A DNA stretch of 64,000 nucleotides from Taeniopygia guttata. Its lineage: Eukaryota > Chordata > Aves > Passeriformes > Estrildidae. The DNA lies in NCBI RefSeq assembly GCF_048771995.1, contig NC_133026.1, forward strand, positions 152,357,001 through 152,421,000. Reading direction: 5' to 3'. This document shows positions 23,013-35,522 of the stretch, one piece after another. The stretch's first letter is position 1. The number at the start of each line of letters is the position of its first letter. Under the pieces are notes generated by a model. That model ran no database searches. It worked only from the letters and a program-made list of their open reading frames with translations, and had not been told where the DNA came from. The position numbers and the translations under genes were made by a program.

Positions 23013-26000
23013 TTTTTTCCCAGAGCTCTTGCAACACATTATTAGGGATAATAAGTTCTATAAGCTACAGGCTGACTTCATCATGCCGCATAACAGCTGA
23101 TAATGGGCTATTGACTGTCACTGCATGACTGATAACAGTTACAGCATCCCATTGTGAGATGCTCCACCCAGAGGGAGAAGCCAAGCATTCCTTACTGGAT
23201 ATAATTTGGGGTTTTGGGACACCAAACTCAGGCTTTTCCACTGGGTTTCCAGGAGGACTGCAGCCATTCCAACCCTGACCAAAAAGGGTATCAGGTTATA
23301 TTCTGACTCTGTCAGTGGTTTTTCTTTTGTATTATTGCAGGTATTTTGTTTCCTTTTCTCACTTTTCCTAATAAACTGTATTTTTGATTTGGAGTCTCTC
23401 ATTGGTTTTGTTTTCAAACCAGAACAAGACAGTAGTCAATTCTAGCCACCACTGCCTGCTTTCTGTCAACTGCCAAGACTTTCAGATGCCTACGTAATGC
23501 ATGTATTGAAGGAAACCAGACACCCTCTAATTCATAACTGTAGCTCTGGTTTTTCACTGATTTAGACTGTAAATCTGATGGTGCTGAAATAAGAAGTTGC
23601 CTAGTTGTATGGTCCTCACCATTTCCATCTGAGTCTAATTCTGCACGCTATCAGAGGTGCCATCCTAGCCTCATGTTTGTCATATGTTATTTTGTGTAAT
23701 TTCCTTTTTAGTGGCAATTGAAATGATGCAGTTTTTCAAATCTTGATTCTCTTTAATTGAGAGCGTATTAATTTGTATAGCTGTACTGAAAAATAAGAAG
23801 TAACAGTATAAAAATGTTAATGATGTGAGAAATTTCTTGGTCTAGTTCTATGAGAAGTGTCTCTGCGTCATATAGAGTCAATGTCCAGTCTTTCAGACAT
23901 TTTCTGTGGCCGTGTTTATTGTGAGTGATACTGTATACCATATTTAGGAAAAAATCCAAAAAGTTACTGAATTCTAGCAATTTCTTATATCAGTAATTTT
24001 TTTCTCTAGTAAATCAGTAACAACTCCACTTAAATTTTGCAAACTGATAAAGTGGAAGGATTATTTCTGTAGTGAATTCTCTGTTGCCAGACTAAAGGGT
24101 CAAACCAATGGTCTGATATGTGTGTTGTGGCAGTGACTGATGTTAGCTGTAAGGAATGTGATGCAGTGTAAATTATGGACAGCAATTCACAAGAGACTTT
24201 CCCACGTCACAGTTGACTTGCACTTTGAAGAAAGTTTGGTTTTGACTAATGAAACTGTGACTCTGGTGATAAATCTGAAGATAAATGCCTATTCCTGTTT
24301 TAAAATGCAACTACTCAGTTCTTTACACGAGTTGGGAACTGAAAATTCCAGACTCTTGACATTTCATTTGGCAGAACAGACTATGCCTAATGCAAATGAA
24401 CATCACATTAGCTGTCTGCTGAGGACTACAGGCGTGCCTAAGCTCACCACCTCATCTATGCCGTGTGCTGGAAGGACTGTCATTACCCCAGCAGAAAACA
24501 AGTTAACCTTACAGGATTTACACTAAACAACATTTACGTAGTGTGGCTATCCATTAAGCTATGCTACAATCAGCAGCGTGCAGGAGATCTTGAAAGGTCT
24601 GCCAAGAAAAAATCTCTGGCTGGGATTGTACTCCAGAAGCCTGAGGGCATGGAATGGTGTTGAGGGAAAATGCACTTGCAAATATTGAAATAAAAATGTG
24701 GTGCTCTTTATCTGAAAATTGAGAATTTTATCCTATTATTTTGCATATACAAAATGTATATTTACCTAATCAGAATTTCCGAGAGAAAAGATAAGTGGCT
24801 AGTCCAGTGTCCTTCTCTATGGATCCCTTTTCAAACAGGGAAAACAATGGCTAGGCTGGGTTTTTTGCAGGTACAACAGCAAAAGAATCCTTATTCCTTT
24901 TGGTTGTATACTAATGTGTTATTAATGACAAGGCTGACAACTTCAGGAATCTGCTTTCCTGAAACAGAAGAGTCTTGCAGAGAATGTATTTCCTTCAAGT
25001 GAACAGGCTGGGTTCATATATATCCTAGGGAAAGAGAGAGAAAATACTTGTCTTTATTTACTGAACATTTAAAAGCATCTTCTGATGCTCTTTGTTTTGG
25101 GCCACTCACTTAAAAAGCTTCTGCTGAACTCCTGTGCTCCATGAATGACATATACATTATACAGAGCCAGAAGTCCTTCCACTCAGGGTGCAGGCTACTA
25201 GCCTGATCCTGACTTCCAACACAAGTCTCCCAAATTGCTTTCCTGCTATGAGTTAGCTAGTCTTGTGCATTTTCCTTCTCTATTTCCAGGAAAAGACATG
25301 GAGAAAAAAAATCTGGAGTTACCTCCTTGTATAGTAGTAGGTAGTATAATTTCATAAGGTGTCTGCATGCAAGAAGAATGTTTGGGTGTTTTCTAATTTG
25401 TCTGTTTATGCCCAATTAGCTTAATGGTGGCATCACAATGCCTAAAACTACAAAATAATTTTCAAATTGCACTCGGAAGTCAGACAAACGAACAAAATTA
25501 TTAAAAGACATTTGAATACCTTGAATTTTCCAGAAGGATATTATGGCATAATCTTAAATATTTTATAGTATGGAAATAATTTTGCTATTGACATTGAATT
25601 ATTATAAGCTTGCATTCACATCAATGGAGCACATTTGGCCATAATGGTTTTTTTTCCTCAGGAAAAGCAAATCTGACCCAGCCCATATGTATTACTTGCA
25701 AAATTTCTGTTCTTTCCTCTCTCACATGAAAAAATGCATTGGAGATTGCATCAGCTTTTTTTCTTGATCCCCACAGGCACAACAGCTAACAGATCTGGAG
25801 CAAAAACTATCTGTTGCAAAAGACAAATTGGAAAACGCAGCCCTTGACAAAGTAAGAAGTGTCATGTAATGTAAGCATGTTTACCTATATCGGCTGTGGA
25901 TGTTTTGGTGGAATTTGACAAAAACAAATGTAAGCCTTGCAGTTACTTAGATGAATACTAAGTTACATATGAATTGTACCTGAGAGAGATGCTACTGAAA

Positions 26001-29000
26001 TCAGTGGAACTAATTATGATACATGAAGTTAAGTACATCTGCAAAGTTATTTAAGAAGAGGATGGTCAAATTAGAAAAAAAAGCTCAAAAAATTTTTGCA
26101 CTGATTTTAGTAGATTTAGGTATTTATTGAACTACAGTTTGTGCTGACTGTAGGCTTAGTGTCAGTCATAAGTTTATTTACACTAGAGCAGTTTTCTATT
26201 TCCCACCATGAACCCTTAGAATGTTTACAAATTTTGAATTACCAGGCCCCAGATACCAAGAGTAGTGTGACCAGTAGGACCAGGAAAGTGATTGTCCCCC
26301 TGTACTCAGAACTGGTAAGGCCACACCTCACATACTGTTCCGTTTTGGGCCACTCACTTAAAAAATGGCATTTTAGTGCTGGAGTGAGTTCAGAGAAGGG
26401 CAGTGACGCTGGTGAAGGTCTTCTGGGGGCATCTGGGGGAATTGGCCTTGTTTGGTCTGAAGAAGAGGAGGCTCACGCTCATTGTTCTCTTCAGCTGTCT
26501 AAAAGGAAACCATCATGAGGCAGGGGTTGGTTTTTATTGCCATGTCTCAAGTGGAAGGATGAGAGGAAATTACTTTAAGTTGTACCAGGGGAGATACAGA
26601 TTAGACATCAGAAATTTTATTTTCACTGCAGAAGTGGTTAGGCATTGGAATAAGCTGCCAAGGGAGGTTGTGGAGGTACCACCTGTAGAAGTGTTGAAGA
26701 GGCATCTGGATGTGGCACTTGGGTTTAGGGGTGATTAAAATGGTGCTGTGTTGCCAGATGGTCTTAAAGGTCTCTTCCAGTCTTGATGATTCTGTGGATC
26801 TAGCCATGTGATAGGACTGAAATAGATCAGGGACATAGGAAGAATGCATCACATGTGGGCAGCATTTTGGCCGGTAAGCAGCCTATTTTGATCACAATCA
26901 CATCTAGGCAAGGTTATAGCAAACTTTGTCAAATTACGTCCCTGGTTCCAATAGTGTTTCCTTCACCTGTGCTTTCCTGGTGTTCATTTATAGATCTCCT
27001 ATCAGCAAAGTCAATACTGAATTATGCTATTCACAGGATGGAAACAAATTTACTTGTTCTTCTTTTACCTTTGAAATGGCAAAATTGGAATGGCTGCTGT
27101 CAAGAAAGAATAAGCACTGGATAGCAGGATTAAGAGATGAGAAATTATCCAGACAAATTTCTGGATGAGAGGAGAGTAATTTCAGATTGGTGCCATCTGC
27201 AGGAAGCACTAGGGTTATATCAGACTAGATTGACTGAGTCCATATCATCATGCAAAATTAGCCAGTCTGCTACCTCTGCCCATTTAACCATAACAAATGG
27301 TGATTTATGCTGTCTGTGCAGTCACTAACTTGAAAAGGTAGAATTCAAGAGATGTTACATTGAAAAGAAGTACTTTTTCCGATGGACATCAAAATTGCAA
27401 CGACTAAGTCTCATAACTGGATCCAGGGATGGTGATATCTTTTTACTTTTATGGTTCCTCCCTCTTTCTTTTTTTCCCTTTTTCCCTTTTTCCCTTTTTC
27501 CCTTTTTCCCTTTTTCCCTTTTCCCCTTTTCCCCTTTTCCCCTTTTCCCCTTTCCCCCTTTTCCCCTTTTCCCCTTTTCCCCTTTTCCCCTTTTCCCCTT
27601 TTTCCCCTTTTTCCCCTTTTTCCCCTTTTTCCCCTTTTTCCCCTTTTCCCCTTTTCCCCTTTTCCCCTTTTCCCCTTTTTCCCCTTTTTCCCCTTTTTCC
27701 CCTTTTTCCCCTTTTTCCCCTTTTTCCCCTTTTTCCCCTTTTCCCCTTTTCCCCTTTTCCCCTTTTCCCCTTTTTCCCCTTTTCCCCTTTTTCCCCTTTC
27801 CCCTTTTCCCCTTTTCCCCTTTCTTTTCCCCTTCCCCTTTCCCTTCCCCTTCTTTTTCTCCCTTCCCTGAACTTCTTCCTCATTTTCTTAAGTGTTATTT
27901 TTATGCTTTTATATTGATTTGTTACTGTAGGTAATAACCAAAACAGTTACATATTTGCTTTCATCTGCAACCAAATTACTCTACAATAAAACATTTACAT
28001 ATATGTAAAACACAGGTAATTCTGTGGTTTTCACTCTAATCTGCCCCAAGGGATCTATTAACAAGAACCTAAGTTAATGACTTACCTTAAAGGGCAGGTC
28101 ATAACATGTTCCATCTCCCATATCTCTAATTTTTCCTATTGTGCTCTGCTTTAATGATCTTTCTATGGTTGTCTTTTGTCCTCCTGTGGAAATACACTTC
28201 TACTAACTGGCATTGTTTGTTTTTTAAAGAAACATTTAGTTTTTTCCAGTTAAGAGATAAATTCCCTGTTTTCAGTTCAGGGGAAGTTTATCTGAGTTAA
28301 AACAAAATATTTGTAATTTTCTCAAAAATATTTGCTAAGAAAATAAACTAAAACATGCTGTATGGCATTGCTTAGGATTAATATGACTATGAAATATTTT
28401 TATTTTATATGCAATATTTCACATACATTATATGTAATGTGTAATGTTATATACACATTTTCCACCATGTTTACATATGTTTTCCACCAGCTTTTGCCAT
28501 GGTATCCTTTGATTTATATACCTTTAAAAAAATCTTTGATGATTGAAATGTGAACGCATTCTGTATTTACAGGTGTATTTTTAATAAAAAGAAGAAAACT
28601 AGAAATTAAATCGTTTTTTAATGCCAAATGCTGCTGACTCCCCCTGGAGTGAGTGTAAGATTTGACCTCAATGGCTAACATTTGATACATGTCTTGCTTT
28701 GATGAAATAAAGATTTAAAATATGATTTCCTCACTGCTGTAGTTATCTCCTTGTTCTTGCTTTCTCAGCTTATTTCAATTACAGACTTCTGTTTCCATCA
28801 ATATATCTGTCTATCTTTCTGGGAGTAAAGCACAAATGTTCTAACAAGAGTCGCAAGCACTTCACCACTTAGAAGTTTTATTTTGGCTTAATGGACAGTA
28901 GTGGGTCTGGACAAACATATTTTTAACTGTTAAAAAGACCTATGGTTTTTTTACTATATAGTGCAAAAGTATAATATGCCCATGAGGGAAGCCATCTTAA

Positions 29001-29609
29001 TTGGATTATAATCTATGTATAATGTAGAAAAACACCAATTATTTGGAATGTTATAGACAAAACTCCATGCAAAGTCTGTGTCTTGCAATACTTATGACTT
29101 CTCTGTAGATATTATACATAAAAGGCTGGACACCGTATGATATTTTGTAAATAGTATTTTTCTTTTCAGAAAAAATATATTTAAGTACTATTTGCAATAA
29201 TCAATGTGGATAAAACTGCTTGAAGGGATGGGAAGAGAGTGCAGTGACTTCCTAGGCAGTTTGGTGTCTAATGTACTGTAACCTAATCACATAAAAATAC
29301 TGCTTTAGACAGTCTTAATTCCTTCCATCAATAAGAAAAAGCAGCAGCTACTCCTAAGTGTTTGGTTTAATACAGATGGAGAATGTAAGCCCTTGTGTTC
29401 ATCACAGCACATCACAGAGAAGTGATGGTTTCTTATTTCCCCAGGAGTCCCAGCTGAAAGCTCTGAAGGAGACTGTGCAGCTTTGCCTGTGCTCCGTTCT
29501 GCGCAGTCAGCCTCCCGCAGCGAGTCTGATGTCCTCCAAACCAGCTGAGAAGCTGCCTTCCTCCAATGCAAAGGGCTCCCAAGCCCCATCCCAAGGCACA
29601 AGCACCAAG
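17133..29609 (+). CDS. LUZP2: LUZP2, four internal exons of leucine zipper protein 2 (partial)
   Basis: Exons at 17133-17189, 18986-19048, 25777-25851 and 29445-29609, all phase 0, concatenate to a leucine-zipper coiled coil. It begins SLKNKLLSGNKLCAMHAEE, continues SKKIQAQLKELHYGKKD, AQQLTDLEQKLSVAKDKLEN and ESQLKALKETVQLCLCSV, and ends in a Ser/Pro/Ala-rich segment. This agrees, as I recall it, with vertebrate LUZP2, a coiled-coil protein with an N-terminal signal sequence that is abundant in brain and of poorly known function. All later exons use good GT/AG sites and have no stop. The N-terminal exons and the C-terminal tail are absent from the window. The first exon here is cut at its 5' end. 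Whether this copy is expressed cannot be told. Confidence 0.93.
17190..18985 (+). other. LUZP2: LUZP2 intron
   Basis: AT-rich non-coding DNA with a (TA)n run at 17305-17340. No gene recognised. Confidence 0.75.
18986..19048 (+). CDS. LUZP2: LUZP2 exon (21 codons)
   Basis: Acceptor TCATTTTCAG and donor AAG|GTAAGT; phase 0 at both ends. It encodes SKKIQAQLKELHYGKKD and then LIFK, a heptad-repeat segment nearly identical to human LUZP2 as I recall it. Confidence 0.93.
19049..25776 (+). other. LUZP2: LUZP2 intron
   Basis: AT-rich non-coding DNA. It holds T-rich runs (19929-20032), poly(A) (about 22573-22594), an (AC)n run (21536-21550), T/G-rich sequence (22980-23020) and an LTR-like segment (about 23140-23430). 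No open frame looks like a gene. Confidence 0.7.
23140..23430 (+). mobile_element. LTR-like retroviral fragment
   Basis: The segment from GATGCTCCACCCAGAGGGAG to TTTGGAGTCTCTCATTGG has the AATAAA-plus-short-tail layout (CTAATAAACTGT near 23367) I associate with passerine LTRs, in + orientation. I could not find matching target-site duplications or secure ends, so the boundaries are approximate and it may be truncated. Confidence 0.45.
25777..25851 (+). CDS. LUZP2: LUZP2 exon (25 codons)
   Basis: Acceptor CCCACAG and donor AAA|GTAAGA; phase 0. It encodes AQQLTDLEQKLSVAKDKLEN and then AALDK, leucine-zipper coiled coil. Confidence 0.93.
26255..26805 (+). mobile_element. CR1 LINE, 5'-truncated 3' end
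   Basis: About 550 bases match the CR1 3' region as I know it: CTGGTAAGGCCACACCTCACATACTG-type start, TTTTGGGCCACTCACTTA, GTTAGGCATTGGAATAAGCTGCC, GAGGTTGTGGAGG, CATCTGGATGTGGCACTTGG, and the terminal GATGATTCTGTGG octamer-like end. The open frames inside are relics of the reverse-transcriptase C-terminus and are decayed. Confidence 0.88.
27462..27865. repeat. Polypyrimidine microsatellite (CCCCTTTT)n/(CCCTTTTT)n
   Basis: About 400 bases of almost pure C/T on the + strand in units of 8-9 bases (CCCCTTTT, CCCCTTTTT, CCCTTTTT). It gives open frames in several phases (Phe/Pro or Lys/Gly repeats), which are artefacts of periodic sequence. The purine/pyrimidine mirror symmetry can form triplex H-DNA. 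Confidence 0.97.
29445..29609 (+). CDS. LUZP2: LUZP2 exon (55 codons)
   Basis: Acceptor TTTCCCCAG and donor AAG|GTATGA; phase 0. It encodes ESQLKALKETVQLCLCSV followed by a Ser/Pro/Ala-rich stretch ending SQGTSTK. It is about 19 residues shorter than the human equivalent as I recall it, with the gap in the low-complexity part. Confidence 0.9.
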
Positions 29610-31229
29610 GTATGATTTCACTCTTGGGTGGGGTTTTTTTTAACATCTTTGAAAGTTTGTCTTGTAAGAGCATCAAACTGAAACTAAGGAGGATTTCAAA
29701 TCCGTTGGAAGATTATGACAAATTTTGAGGATAATTCTAAGACTGTTTCCGTTGTCAATAAATAGTTTTTTTTTTATCTGGGAAGCAGCTACATTTTACT
29801 GAATAACAAAATTCTGTCACTTGGTAAATGGATTGATAGTGTCTGCAGGACAAATCTACAATGCAGATGGATTTGCATTTAAAATAAATGAGGGTGCTAA
29901 TTTGTAGGATCATTTACCTGTCAGGCACTGAAAGTGAATTTGTGGTAATACAGCACTAAACAGTTATATGAGGTTTGCATATCACGGTTTCTCTCAGTGG
30001 AAAAAAAAATTATATAAAAATCATAAAATCATCTGGGACACCCAAATCAAAATTGCCAAAATGGATCGATGAACTTGACAGTAGGGAATAGGGAATATTC
30101 CAGTTTTGCAAGATGCGAAGGACAGTTTCAGGGAAACCTGAGGAAAAAAAGAAAGATAAAAACTGGTTTGAGTCAGGAAATTCAAATATTGTAATACAGT
30201 TAAGATTCATGTTGATTAACAACTGTCCTAGTAATTTTCATTTCCCGTGTTGCATTTTGCTCCTGAATTCAACTGATTGAATAGATAGAACTAGAAGAAA
30301 TCTATAATTTCAGTGAAAAGGAAGTTATACAGAGAAATGACTGAAGGACACTTCAATGTCCTCTTTTCATTACAAAACTGAAATAAAAATAGGAATTGCT
30401 AACTCATAGCCAATTTGCAGTTTGTATATGGCAGTTGTTGGTATTTACTGTTAGTGCACAGGCTGAAGCCAAAAATTAGTAATCTTTCTATATGTAATTA
30501 AAATACAATTTCAGAAAGCAGGATGCAATTATTAAACTGAATATCACATCGCTACTCTTAAAATTATGATTGTCAGTTTATTAATAACTGTTTTGCAGGA
30601 AAGACCATGATTCCCAAAAATTGTTACCTCTGGGAAAAAAAAGTACTGTATTTATGATTAGCAGCAGATGGGTATGATAGTGCTCATTTAGATTAAGCTC
30701 CCTGGATCCATGTTCTGAAGGATGGCAGACTTTCCTTTTGTAGGTTTGCAAGCTGAGCAGCTCTCTGAGATCTCAGGAGCATATTGTTCCTAGTTAATGT
30801 GGCTGTAGAATTGTTTAGCTTGCTCTTATTGTCCTTTTCTTCAGGTTGGAAGTGTTCATGCCTCTGTCATGAGAGGAGTACTGAAGGACAAGGGCCAGCT
30901 AGACAGCATGTCTCTGTTTAAGATTGGTCCAGGGTCAGAGCCTTTGGAGAATTTGGGGTCTCCTTCATGTTACATAGGGACATGAGAATACAGATAGAGA
31001 TTAGAATTAGGTTTTTGATATTTGACTGAAATACAGAGTACTCTTCCTTCTTTTTTTTTCAGTTATCTGAATACAGTCAAGGGAAATGGAAAAAAGTACC
31101 TGGTATCTCTTTTTCAGTCTGTAACACCCCCTCCCAGCACACACACACCACACAAAATATCTTTTTCCTTCAAGTTTTAGTGGCACAATCTTTATCTTCA
31201 GTTCATTAACTATTTGACATTGTTCCTCT
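29610..31229 (+). other. LUZP2: LUZP2 downstream intron and boundary to repeats
   Basis: AT-rich non-coding DNA. No further LUZP2 exon matching the known C-terminal tail was found before repeats begin near 31230. A short open stretch behind a good acceptor (30845-30985) is discussed as a weak candidate exon. Confidence 0.6.
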
Positions 31230-31259
31230 TTGTTGCAGAGTGCACGTAGCTGGAATGGC

Positions 31260-31680
31260 CCATTACCTCAGGGTTCAACTGGGCATTGCTGGGCGGGAGT
31301 TGAAATCACTGCGGGGTGGGATATTGATGGTGGGGTGGGCTTAGAGACCCTGGGGCATGAGCTGAAGTGCTGCAGAGCTGGAGCCGAAGCCAAGATCACC
31401 CCTGTGATGCTGGAGAAACGCAGAGCAGGAGCTGGAAGAAGAGAGCTGGCAGTGAAATAAAGCTTGTGGTTCAAGAGCTGAAATCACTGGGGCTGGGAAA
31501 GGGGATTTGTAGGGCGGGTGCTGTAATCACTGCTGGGCTGGCAAAGGGACTGCACACACCATAGGAACCGAAGGGCTGGCACTGGGACTGTGGGGTTCTT
31601 GCGGCGACATCCCTTTACGCCTCTGACATGGATGCTGAGGCTGGGCTTGTGACTGAAACTAGAACAGGATGTATGGTATG
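31260..31680. repeat. G-rich ~600-bp repeat unit, isolated copy
   Basis: It matches 38355-38760 almost base for base in the stretch from GGGCATTGCTGGGCGGG through GGCAGTGAAATAAAGCTTGTG to CATCCCTTTACGCCTCTGAC. It sits directly upstream of composite repeat copy 2, as the homologous unit does for copy 3. Confidence 0.85.
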
Positions 31681-31819
31681 TGTATGTATTTTAATCGTGT
31701 AACCAGAGGGATTAAGAAAAGCCAACACCCGTAGCAGGTTTTTGTTGGATCTGTGTCTGTGAGAAGTGGGTGTGTGCTGGAGAAGGAGAGCCGCTGTTGG
31801 AGAGTTGCAACTGTGACAG

Positions 31820-31966
31820 GTGTGAGCTGTGAGGATGCGGAGGGCTCAGAACAGCCGCAGGTGTGAGCTGTGAGGATGAGGAGGGCTCAGAGCAGCCCCA
31901 GGTGCGAGCTGTGAGGATGAGGAGGGCTCAGAGCAGCCCCAGGTGCGAGCTGTGAGGATGAGGAGG
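31820..31966. repeat. 41-bp minisatellite, ~3.5 copies
   Basis: Units starting GTGYGAGCTGTGAGGATG begin at 31820, 31861, 31902 and 31943 and contain GGGCTCAGAGCAGCCCCAG. A shorter version (about 2 units) lies at 38870-38935 in the other copy. Confidence 0.9.
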
Positions 31967-31984
31967 GAGGGGGCGGCTCCTGCC

Positions 31985-34575
31985 GGGGGGAGGTTGTTTT
32001 AGGGCGAGGGTTTGCCGCCGCTGGCTTTTGCACAGAGCTGCTGGAGAAGAGGAGTTTATGGGGGGCTCCCGGGGCTGTTTCATGGAAGGACGGTGAGCGC
32101 TTCGGACAGGGTCCGGGGGATCACCTGGATACGCACCTGGGGACGTGGAGCATTGCTCGAAGGAGGAGCCGAGGGACAAACCTTTGTGCCGAGAAGCAGC
32201 GGCCAAATAGGTGAGCCGGTGCGCCTTTGTAGTGGGGACTTTTCTCCTTTCCCTTTTGAATTTCGTCCTGCTGAAGTTGAAATGAGGGGGCTGCCCTGTT
32301 GTCCCTCCTTTTAAGGGGTTTGGATTGAGGTAAAATTCTGCCTTTTGCCATCATTTGAGGCAAGCCCCTTCTTTTCTATTTCTAGGGGATGCGATGGAAG
32401 GGGAGCCCACATTTCTTTGCCCTTGTTGCAGTGGGGTGAGCGCCCGAGCGTGGCGTCAGTTTCGGGGCTTCAAAGGAAGGGAGGCGCAGCTGTGGCAGCG
32501 CTGGCAGGGTGGGCATGGGGCTGCGCCGCTGCATTTGGGGCGCTTCTGCCCCTGGGCCGGCAGCGAAGGGTCCGGCGCGGGAGCCCCGCTGGCAGTGGCT
32601 GGGGATGGCCGAGGCGGGAGGGGAGTTTGGCACGGCGGGGCTGCCGCGGGACTGCCGGAGCCGCGCCGGTGCGAGCCGTGCGGAGCCGAGGGGAGCTTTG
32701 GCCGGGCCGGCAGGCGGCGCGGGCGCTGCGCCGGTGCCGGCCGGTGCCGGCCGCTCCGTCCGCTCCGGGCGCGGGGCTCGGGCGCCGCCGGGGCCCCCCG
32801 GGCCCGGTGCCGGCCCCGCCGGGCCGGGGGGAGCGGGCGGGGGTCTCCCGGCGCGGCGCCGCCTGTGCCTGCCCGAGGAGCCGCTTTCCTGCCGGGAGCG
32901 CGGCTTCTCATTTTCCAGCGCTCCTGCCTGGGGTGGCTGTGAGGTGGTTCTGGGGAACTCATTGGATCGTTTTCTGTTGTCCGGAGTTGGTGTAGGAGAA
33001 GGGCCGTGGGGCACTTTTTGGTTGTTACGGTTCTCGCTTCAGGCGCTGATGACGAGGGTTTTTTTGGCTTGAGTGTTGTTGTTGGATTTCTTTTTGATCG
33101 TTTCTTATGTTTTTAAAGGATGTGTTTTTAAAGGCTTACAATGGTTTTTCTGGGTCGTAGCATGAAGTAGAGGGTAGGTTTTTAATTCGGTTGTGGAGGC
33201 TTTTATTGGCGTGAGTGCGTAGTGTTTGTTTTGGTGGCTTGAGGTAGTGTCCTGTACTTAATTAGTTAGGTTTTTTTTTTTTTATATTGATGATTGTATT
33301 CTTGTTTATTATATTATAGGGGTTTTATTCATTTGGCTTATTTGCTTGCCGTGTGTGTTTTATTGTTGCAGGGAATTTGGGAGTTGTTGTTTATGGTTGC
33401 ATTTCTCTTTTGGCGACGTGCTTATTTCTCTGTGGTATTTGTGTTTTGATGGTTTGAGGCACTATGGGTTTATTGAGTAAGGAATAATTATTTTGTTGTT
33501 GTTGATGTGTTTGGTTTTTTTGGTATTTTGATGTATTTGGTTGTTGTTTTTTATTAGTTTTACTTTTGGGAACGTGGGTATTTCTATGGTGGATCTTTTT
33601 AGGTAGTTATTTTATTTCGGTGGTGAATCTTTTCTTTCTTCGTGGTTCCGATATTGTTACATCGGTAATTATTTGGTGGGGTTTTTTAATTCATTTTATA
33701 GAGTATTGGGTTCTCTTTATGAGTTAGTGTCGTGGTAGAGTTTTGGTTGGTTTTTTTTTTTTTTAAGAAACGTTCGGGGTCTGTTGTGTTGTTTGGAGTA
33801 TAGTAAGTTAGTTGGCGTTTCTTTTTTTTGTTTGTTTGTTTTGTTTTAGTGGTTTTTGTCATCTGCTCTGTGGGTTTCTATAGGTCTTTTTTAAAATGTT
33901 TGTTTCATTTTTGTGATGTGATAAGAACTGCTAGTGAAAGGAGTGTAGTGCGGGTTTTTTTGCTGGTAGTTGGTTGGCTGGTGGAGCCTTTCTGAATTTT
34001 TTGGACGGTATTGTTGGGAATTCGATGCTATTTGTTTTGGCATTTCATTATTAGGAATTGGATTTTTACTGCAAAGTTTTAACTATAGATCTAATGAAAC
34101 AAAACAAATGCATAAATATGAAAATGGGAACAAAAACTTAAATTTTAAATATAAACAGAAAATATATAAATAAAACATGTAACATGAATAATGTTATCTA
34201 TTACTATTAGATATAATATTGTTTGCTATAGAGTATTTTATATCTTTATATAAATACATATAAATATAGATTATAAATATAAACAAAATATCCATCAAGA
34301 GATGTATAATTAATACATGTGGGTATATAACTATAACAAAATAATAGGAATCAATATAGTTCATAATGTATATTTTACTGTATATGTCTTCTTATAGCAC
34401 ATTATATGTCATAAATATTATGAATCTAAATAGAGTACATCAATATATTGTGATATAATAGACAAAAACTTGTAAAAATAAAAAATAGAAATATAGAAGT
34501 TTTAAAATATAGTATAAAATAAAGGGGATTCTTATTTTCTAGTTGTTAGTAGGTAGGGGTTTTATTAAAAAAATT
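31985..34575 (+). repeat. Composite repeat, copy 2
   Basis: The CpG block is 31985-33060, the C-poor block 33060-34070 and the A-rich block 34070-34575. It is collinear with copy 1 (13380-15660) apart from an extra ~290 bases (32165-32450) also present in copy 3. Copy 2 ends abruptly at about 34575 at the first ~300-bp AT-rich unit, where the next CpG island begins. Confidence 0.87.
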
Positions 34576-35500
34576 ATGCTGTACAAAGCAGTTAAAAGTA
34601 AGTTGTACCATATCGAAATACTTGTGATGCAAAAAGCTGATCTCTGAATGTGAAAGTCAATATTATTTTCTCCTCTATAAAATCGGACGACCGTGGGGGA
34701 GAAGGAGGGCGAGCAGCGGGCCCGCAACAGGCGGAGGGCGGGCAGGGGGACGCGGGTACTTCACTATTTTGGCCAGGGTGCTGATCTCGGCCAGTCGGGG
34801 CAGGACAAGTCCCCGCAGAAGCGGGAAACGCTGCGGGGGAAGAGGCGTCGAGAGCCCGCAGCGGGCTCTGCGCGCCCTCCCCATTCCCCGCCACCGAGCC
34901 GCCTCCCCGCCGCGTCGCCGCCGCTCCCCGATCCGAGCTGCTATCGCAGAGTCCGCCTTTGCCGCCCGGAACCATTGCCGGGCTGCGCCCCTCCCCTGCC
35001 CCGAGTGCCGACGGGCGGCTGCAGTACGGGCTCTGCGGGGCCCTTTTCGCCGGGAGCCGGGCACGAGCAAGGGCCGGAGAAGGGGCCAGGGGGTCTCCGA
35101 GCGGGACCCGGGGCGCCCGCGGGCCCTTCGAGCAGCGCAGGCTCCGCCCCACGCTGCCACGGGCCGCGGCCGCGCAGCTCCCGAGCCCCGCCAATCCCGG
35201 CCCGCCTTTCCCCGCCCTGTCCAATCACAGCCGCCCTTTCAAACCGGGCGCGGTTCCTGCCATTTCAGCCTGCTCAGTCGCGGCCCGACTCCTCAGCCTG
35301 GCCCCGCTCCCCCGTGCGCCTGAGGCGCCGCTCCCGCCGCCGCTTTGGGAGCCGGCGGAGCCCTATCATCCCTGCTGCCGCAGCCTCGGCAGGCGCTGGG
35401 GCCGGGAAGGGCGGGCGGGAACTTCCCGTTAAGGCGCCGGCCGGGATTTCTCCCAGGGAAACGGGCTGACGGCGGGGAGCGGGCGGACCCGGCCCCTGCA

Positions 35501-35522
35501 ATGGCGGCGGCAGGAGCGGCAC
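35501..35522 (+). other. Candidate first coding exon MAAAGAA
   Basis: ATG at 35501 in the context CCTGCAATGG is followed by seven open codons (MAAAGAA) and a plausible donor CAC|GTGAGG at 35522/35523. It resembles vertebrate housekeeping first exons. No downstream exon is identified, so it may be chance or an orphaned exon. Confidence 0.3.

Larger units (their letters stand above)
25852..29444 (+). other. LUZP2: LUZP2 intron
   Basis: Non-coding. It holds a CR1 fragment (26255-26805) and a 400-bp polypyrimidine tract (27462-27865). The rest is AT-rich single-copy-like DNA. Confidence 0.75.

Noticed and set aside
25093..25120. Phrase TTTTGGGCCACTCACTTAAA shared with the CR1 element at 26343
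   Set aside because: Only about 25 bases match. Too short to call a second CR1 copy without a search.
27395..27934. Phe/Pro-rich and Lys/Gly-rich open frames across the polypyrimidine tract
   Set aside because: Pure products of an 8-9-base repeat that lacks stop codons in any phase.
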